DNA of 64,000 bases from Sinorhizobium terangae (GTDB lineage Bacteria; Pseudomonadota; Alphaproteobacteria; Rhizobiales; Rhizobiaceae): assembly GCF_029714365.1 (NCBI RefSeq), contig NZ_CP121659.1, positions 1,798,001-1,862,000 on the forward strand, given 5' to 3'. Positions within the stretch are counted from its first letter, which is position 1. Each line of letters begins with the position of its first letter. Of this stretch, positions 61,462 to 64,000 are shown in pieces. Below the pieces are notes generated by a model. The model was not told the origin of the DNA and ran no database searches. It saw only the letters and a program-made list of their open reading frames with translations. The translations under genes and the position numbers were made by a program.

Positions 61462-61983
61462 ATGACAGAAACGTTGCATCCGGCGGCAGTGGATCATCTG
61501 CCTGTCTTCATCACCGCGCCAGGACAGACGGACGTCCTGTTCAATGTGATGGTCGTCTTCGTGCTGCTCATGGTCTTCCTGGTCGGCATCCTGTATCTGC
61601 GCCTGCACGCGCTTCCCGAGCACATGGCACACGGCGCTAGCAAGGGCCAGTTGCAGATCATCGGCGTGCTGTGCTTGATTGCGCTTTTCACCCACAACCA
61701 TCTGTTCTGGATCGCCGCGCTGCTGCTTGCGATGGTCGAGTTTCCGGACTTTACCTCCCCGATCAGGTCGATGGCCCGCTCGCTCGCCAGGATAGCCCGC
61801 CGGGACCAGGGGCCGGGCGAATTCGCCCCGCAGCCGAGCGGAGAAACGACATTGGAGCCTCCGCCGAACGTGCCCTCACCGGAGGCGCCCCCACCTGACT
61901 CGCCAAGGGCGGCCCCCCAGCAATGGGTACCGCTCGAAGTCGCGCAGGCTGAGGACGATGACAAGATCGAGCGCAGGAGGTGA
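61462..61983 (+). CDS. DUF3302 (YiaW-like) membrane protein
   Basis: 173 residues. Two transmembrane segments (about 21-45 and 61-82) around the family motif LHALPEHMAHGASKGQLQIIG and LFTHNHLFWIAALLL fit DUF3302, whose E. coli member YiaW sits next to the HlyD-type yiaV. The C-terminal 80 residues are Pro/Glu-rich and cytoplasmic or periplasmic linker-like. Start ATG 61462. It is three bases from the HlyD gene's start, so they are co-translated. Confidence 0.8.
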   Translation: MTETLHPAAVDHLPVFITAPGQTDVLFNVMVVFVLLMVFLVGILYLRLHALPEHMAHGASKGQLQIIGVLCLIALFTHNHLFWIAALLLAMVEFPDFTSPIRSMARSLARIARRDQGPGEFAPQPSGETTLEPPPNVPSPEAPPPDSPRAAPQQWVPLEVAQAEDDDKIERRR

Positions 61984-61986
61984 GCC

Positions 61987-63216
61987 ATGCTGGAATTCCT
62001 GATCTGCTCGATGCTCACGATCTTTCCCGACTTTCTCTTCCGCCGCTACGTCCAGGGCAAGCGCATCGGCCGAGAGATCAATCTCTATTCTATGTGGTTC
62101 GAGCTGCGTTACGGCATCACCGCCTGCGTGATCCTCACCGTGTCGCTGATCACGATGATCTTCTACTTCCACCCCTCGACCACGAACGTCACGGCCGTCT
62201 TCCGCACGGTCACCATCCTGCCAGAGTCGAATGGGCGGGTCGCCGAGGTCTTCGTCGGCACCAACGAGAAGGTCGCGGCCGGCGCGCCGCTTTTCCGCCT
62301 CGACGATAAAGAACAGCGGGCGGCGCTTGAGACCGCACGTCGGCGCGTCGCGGAAATCGAAGCCGAGACGACCGTGGCACAGAGCGAGCTCGCCTCCGCC
62401 GACGGGCTGATCGCCCAGGCCGAGGGCGCCTATCTCCAGGCGCTGAACGAACTTGAAACGCAGGTCGAATTGAACCAGCGCAACCCCAACATCGTCGCAA
62501 GGCGGGAAATCGAGCGGCTGCAGGTCGCCGCCGACGGCCGCAAGGGCGCTCTTGCCGCCGCCGTCTCCAACAAGCAGACGCTCCAGACGAAGATCGCCTC
62601 GCTGCTGCCGGCGCAGAAGGCAAGTGCCGAGGCCGCACTTGCCCAGGCACAGGTGGAATTGGACAAGACGACCGTGCGCGCCGGCGTGGCCGGGACCGTG
62701 CAGCAATTCGGCCTTCGCGCCGGCGACATCGTCAATCCGATGATCCGCTCGGCCGGCATCCTCGTGCCCGAGGAACGGCGCATCGGCCTGATCGCCGGCT
62801 TCGGCCAGATCGAGTCGCAGGTGATGAAGACGGGGATGATTGCCGAGGCGACCTGCATCGGCAAACCCTTCACCATCATTCCGATGGTGGTCACCGAGGT
62901 CCAGGACGTCATCGCCGCCGGCCAGTTCCGGCCGACGGACCAGCTCGTCGACGTCCAGCAACTGGCGCGTCCCGGCACGCTGACGACCTATCTGGAACCG
63001 CTCTTCGAGGGTCAGCTAACCGGCATCCCGCCGGGCAGCAGCTGCATCGCCAACGCTTACACCAGCAATCATGACGCGCTTCATGAACCCGGCATCAGCA
63101 CGGGGCGCTGGCTCTACCTGCATGTCATCGACGCGGTCGCACTGGTGCATGCGGCGATCCTCCGGCTACAGGCGCTGCTCTTGCCCGTCCAGACGCTGGT
63201 GCTGACTGGCCATTGA
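61987..63216 (+). CDS. HlyD-family membrane-fusion protein (YiaV-like)
   Basis: 409 residues. An N-terminal membrane anchor (ITACVILTVSLITMIFYFH), biotinyl-lipoyl half motifs (TVTILPESNGRVAEVFVGTNEKVAAGAPLFRLD ... VRAGVAGTVQQFGLRAGDIV), a long coiled-coil hairpin (about 125-245), and a C-terminal beta barrel (TYLEPLFEGQLTGIPPGSSCIANAY). Periplasmic adaptor. It is paired with DUF3302 upstream and a SulP transporter downstream rather than with an ABC or RND pump, so its partner is unusual. Confidence 0.88.
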   Translation: MLEFLICSMLTIFPDFLFRRYVQGKRIGREINLYSMWFELRYGITACVILTVSLITMIFYFHPSTTNVTAVFRTVTILPESNGRVAEVFVGTNEKVAAGAPLFRLDDKEQRAALETARRRVAEIEAETTVAQSELASADGLIAQAEGAYLQALNELETQVELNQRNPNIVARREIERLQVAADGRKGALAAAVSNKQTLQTKIASLLPAQKASAEAALAQAQVELDKTTVRAGVAGTVQQFGLRAGDIVNPMIRSAGILVPEERRIGLIAGFGQIESQVMKTGMIAEATCIGKPFTIIPMVVTEVQDVIAAGQFRPTDQLVDVQQLARPGTLTTYLEPLFEGQLTGIPPGSSCIANAYTSNHDALHEPGISTGRWLYLHVIDAVALVHAAILRLQALLLPVQTLVLTGH

Positions 63217-63232
63217 TCCGGAGGTGACGGGG

Positions 63233-64000
63233 ATGCAACTCACCCTCCCTCGTCTGCCACTGCTTGCCAACCTTGCCGGCTACCAGGCGAGCTGGCTGCG
63301 CAACGACGTTTCCGCCGGGCTCGCCATTGCCGCGGTCGGCCTCCCGAGCGCCATCGCCTATCCGGCCATCGCCGGCCTGCCTCCGGAAACCGGTCTCTAC
63401 GCCAGCATCACGCCCCTCGTCGCCTATGCGCTCTTCGGCCCCTCGAGACGCCTGATCGTCGGGCCCGACGCCGCAACGATGACGGTGCTGGCCGCGGTGC
63501 TCACCACGGTCTATGCCGTGCCCGGCGTCACTGCGGATCGAGTCGCGGTGGCCGCGTTGCTGGCGCTCGCCGTCGGCGCATTGTGCCTGATCGCACGCGC
63601 CGTGCGACTCGGCGTGCTCGCGACGTTCCTGTCGCGGCCGATCCTGATCGGCTTCTTCGCCGGCATTTCACTCTCGATCCTGATCGGCCAGATCGACCGG
63701 GTCACCGGGATCGACATCGAGGCTGACGGCCTGATCGCCCCCGTCTTCGAACTCGTCGGCAAGGTCGGATCGATCCATTGGCCATCGCTGCTGCTTGCCG
63801 CGGTGTCTTTCGCGCTCCTGCAGGCGGCGCGCATCATGCAAACGCGCATCCCCGGGCCGGTACTGGTTGTCGCGCTCGCCGTCTTGCTGTCGGCCCTGTT
63901 CGATTTCGAAGGGCACGGTATCAAGGTGGTCGGTGATATCCCGCGCGGCCTGCCATCGCTGACGCTGCCGCCGGTTTCGGGCCTCCCCGTGCAGGCGCTC
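63233..64000 (+). CDS. SulP-family anion transporter (partial, 3' end cut)
   Basis: 256 codons are in the window, open at the right edge. ATG 63233 has GGAGG about 8 bases upstream. SulP marks: DVSAGLAIAAVGLPSAIAYPAIAGLPPETGLYASITPLVAYALFGPSRRLIVGPDAATMTVLAAVL (signature region near residues 30-90), and repeated TM helices. SulP proteins carry sulfate, bicarbonate or other anions; the STAS domain expected at the C-terminus lies outside. It follows the HlyD gene by 16 bases. Confidence 0.9.
   Translation, partial: MQLTLPRLPLLANLAGYQASWLRNDVSAGLAIAAVGLPSAIAYPAIAGLPPETGLYASITPLVAYALFGPSRRLIVGPDAATMTVLAAVLTTVYAVPGVTADRVAVAALLALAVGALCLIARAVRLGVLATFLSRPILIGFFAGISLSILIGQIDRVTGIDIEADGLIAPVFELVGKVGSIHWPSLLLAAVSFALLQAARIMQTRIPGPVLVVALAVLLSALFDFEGHGIKVVGDIPRGLPSLTLPPVSGLPVQAL

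Noticed and set aside
1..64000. tRNA, rRNA, insertion sequences, phage attachment sites or an integrase.
   Set aside because: No cloverleaf-like sequence, rRNA segment, transposase or integrase motif was recognised by eye on either strand; a covariance or profile search would be needed to exclude a short tRNA.

Overview
The window reads as chromosome-like DNA of an alphaproteobacterium of the Rhizobiaceae, most probably Sinorhizobium/Ensifer. Grounds: high GC with dense coding, rhizobial families (DUF1127 proteins, dmeRF, a near-identical relative of the Mesorhizobium potassium channel MlotiK1, GlxA/GbdR-type regulators, many class III cyclases) and two families of palindromic intergenic repeats. 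One family has five copies and resembles the Rhizobium intergenic mosaic element RIME. No rRNA, tRNA, CRISPR array, transposase or integrase was seen. Both ends are cut: an entericidin-like lipoprotein gene at base 1 and a SulP transporter gene at base 64000.

Region 1 (1-16.6 kb) is mainly one-carbon and amino-acid catabolism. A DUF1638 gene and an NmrA-like oxidoreductase/LysR pair precede a cluster made of a PF13769 'virulence factor' protein, MetV, MetF, a methyl-THF:corrinoid methyltransferase, small genes, and a 2Fe-2S/ASKHA reductive activator of corrinoid proteins. This is most of a cobamide-dependent demethylation route, but its corrinoid protein and substrate methyltransferase are not in the window. 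Next comes an Lrp/AsnC regulator divergent from a three-gene operon: diaminopropionate ammonia-lyase, a carbamoylase-type M20 hydrolase and an M20D amidohydrolase. A BTAD/TolB/TPR regulator closes the region.

Region 2 (16.7-25 kb) holds regulators and small proteins: DUF1127 genes beside a LysR regulator, an ArsR/SRPBCC pair, a membrane diguanylate cyclase, the dmeRF metal-efflux pair, a GbdR-like regulator and an outer-membrane beta-barrel. Region 3 (25.3-34.8 kb) holds a cadherin-like RTX protein, two paralogous twin-receiver regulators (one with GGDEF), a Tat-targeted Hint protein and a second RTX protein.

Region 4 (35-50.4 kb) is rich in cyclic-nucleotide genes. It has three class III cyclases (DUF5939-type, CHASE2-type and one with an unassigned N-terminus), an MlotiK1-like cyclic-nucleotide-gated K+ channel, a glutamate-receptor-like channel, a FecR protein with a Lys/Pro/Asp tandem repeat, and assorted enzymes. 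Region 5 (50.5-64 kb) carries a periplasmic molybdenum aldehyde oxidoreductase (paoABC) with a divergent AraC regulator, PPK2, DUF4168, a large MscS-type channel, and a DUF3302-HlyD-SulP operon cut by the window edge.

All family assignments come from reading motifs and translated sequence by eye; no database search was run.
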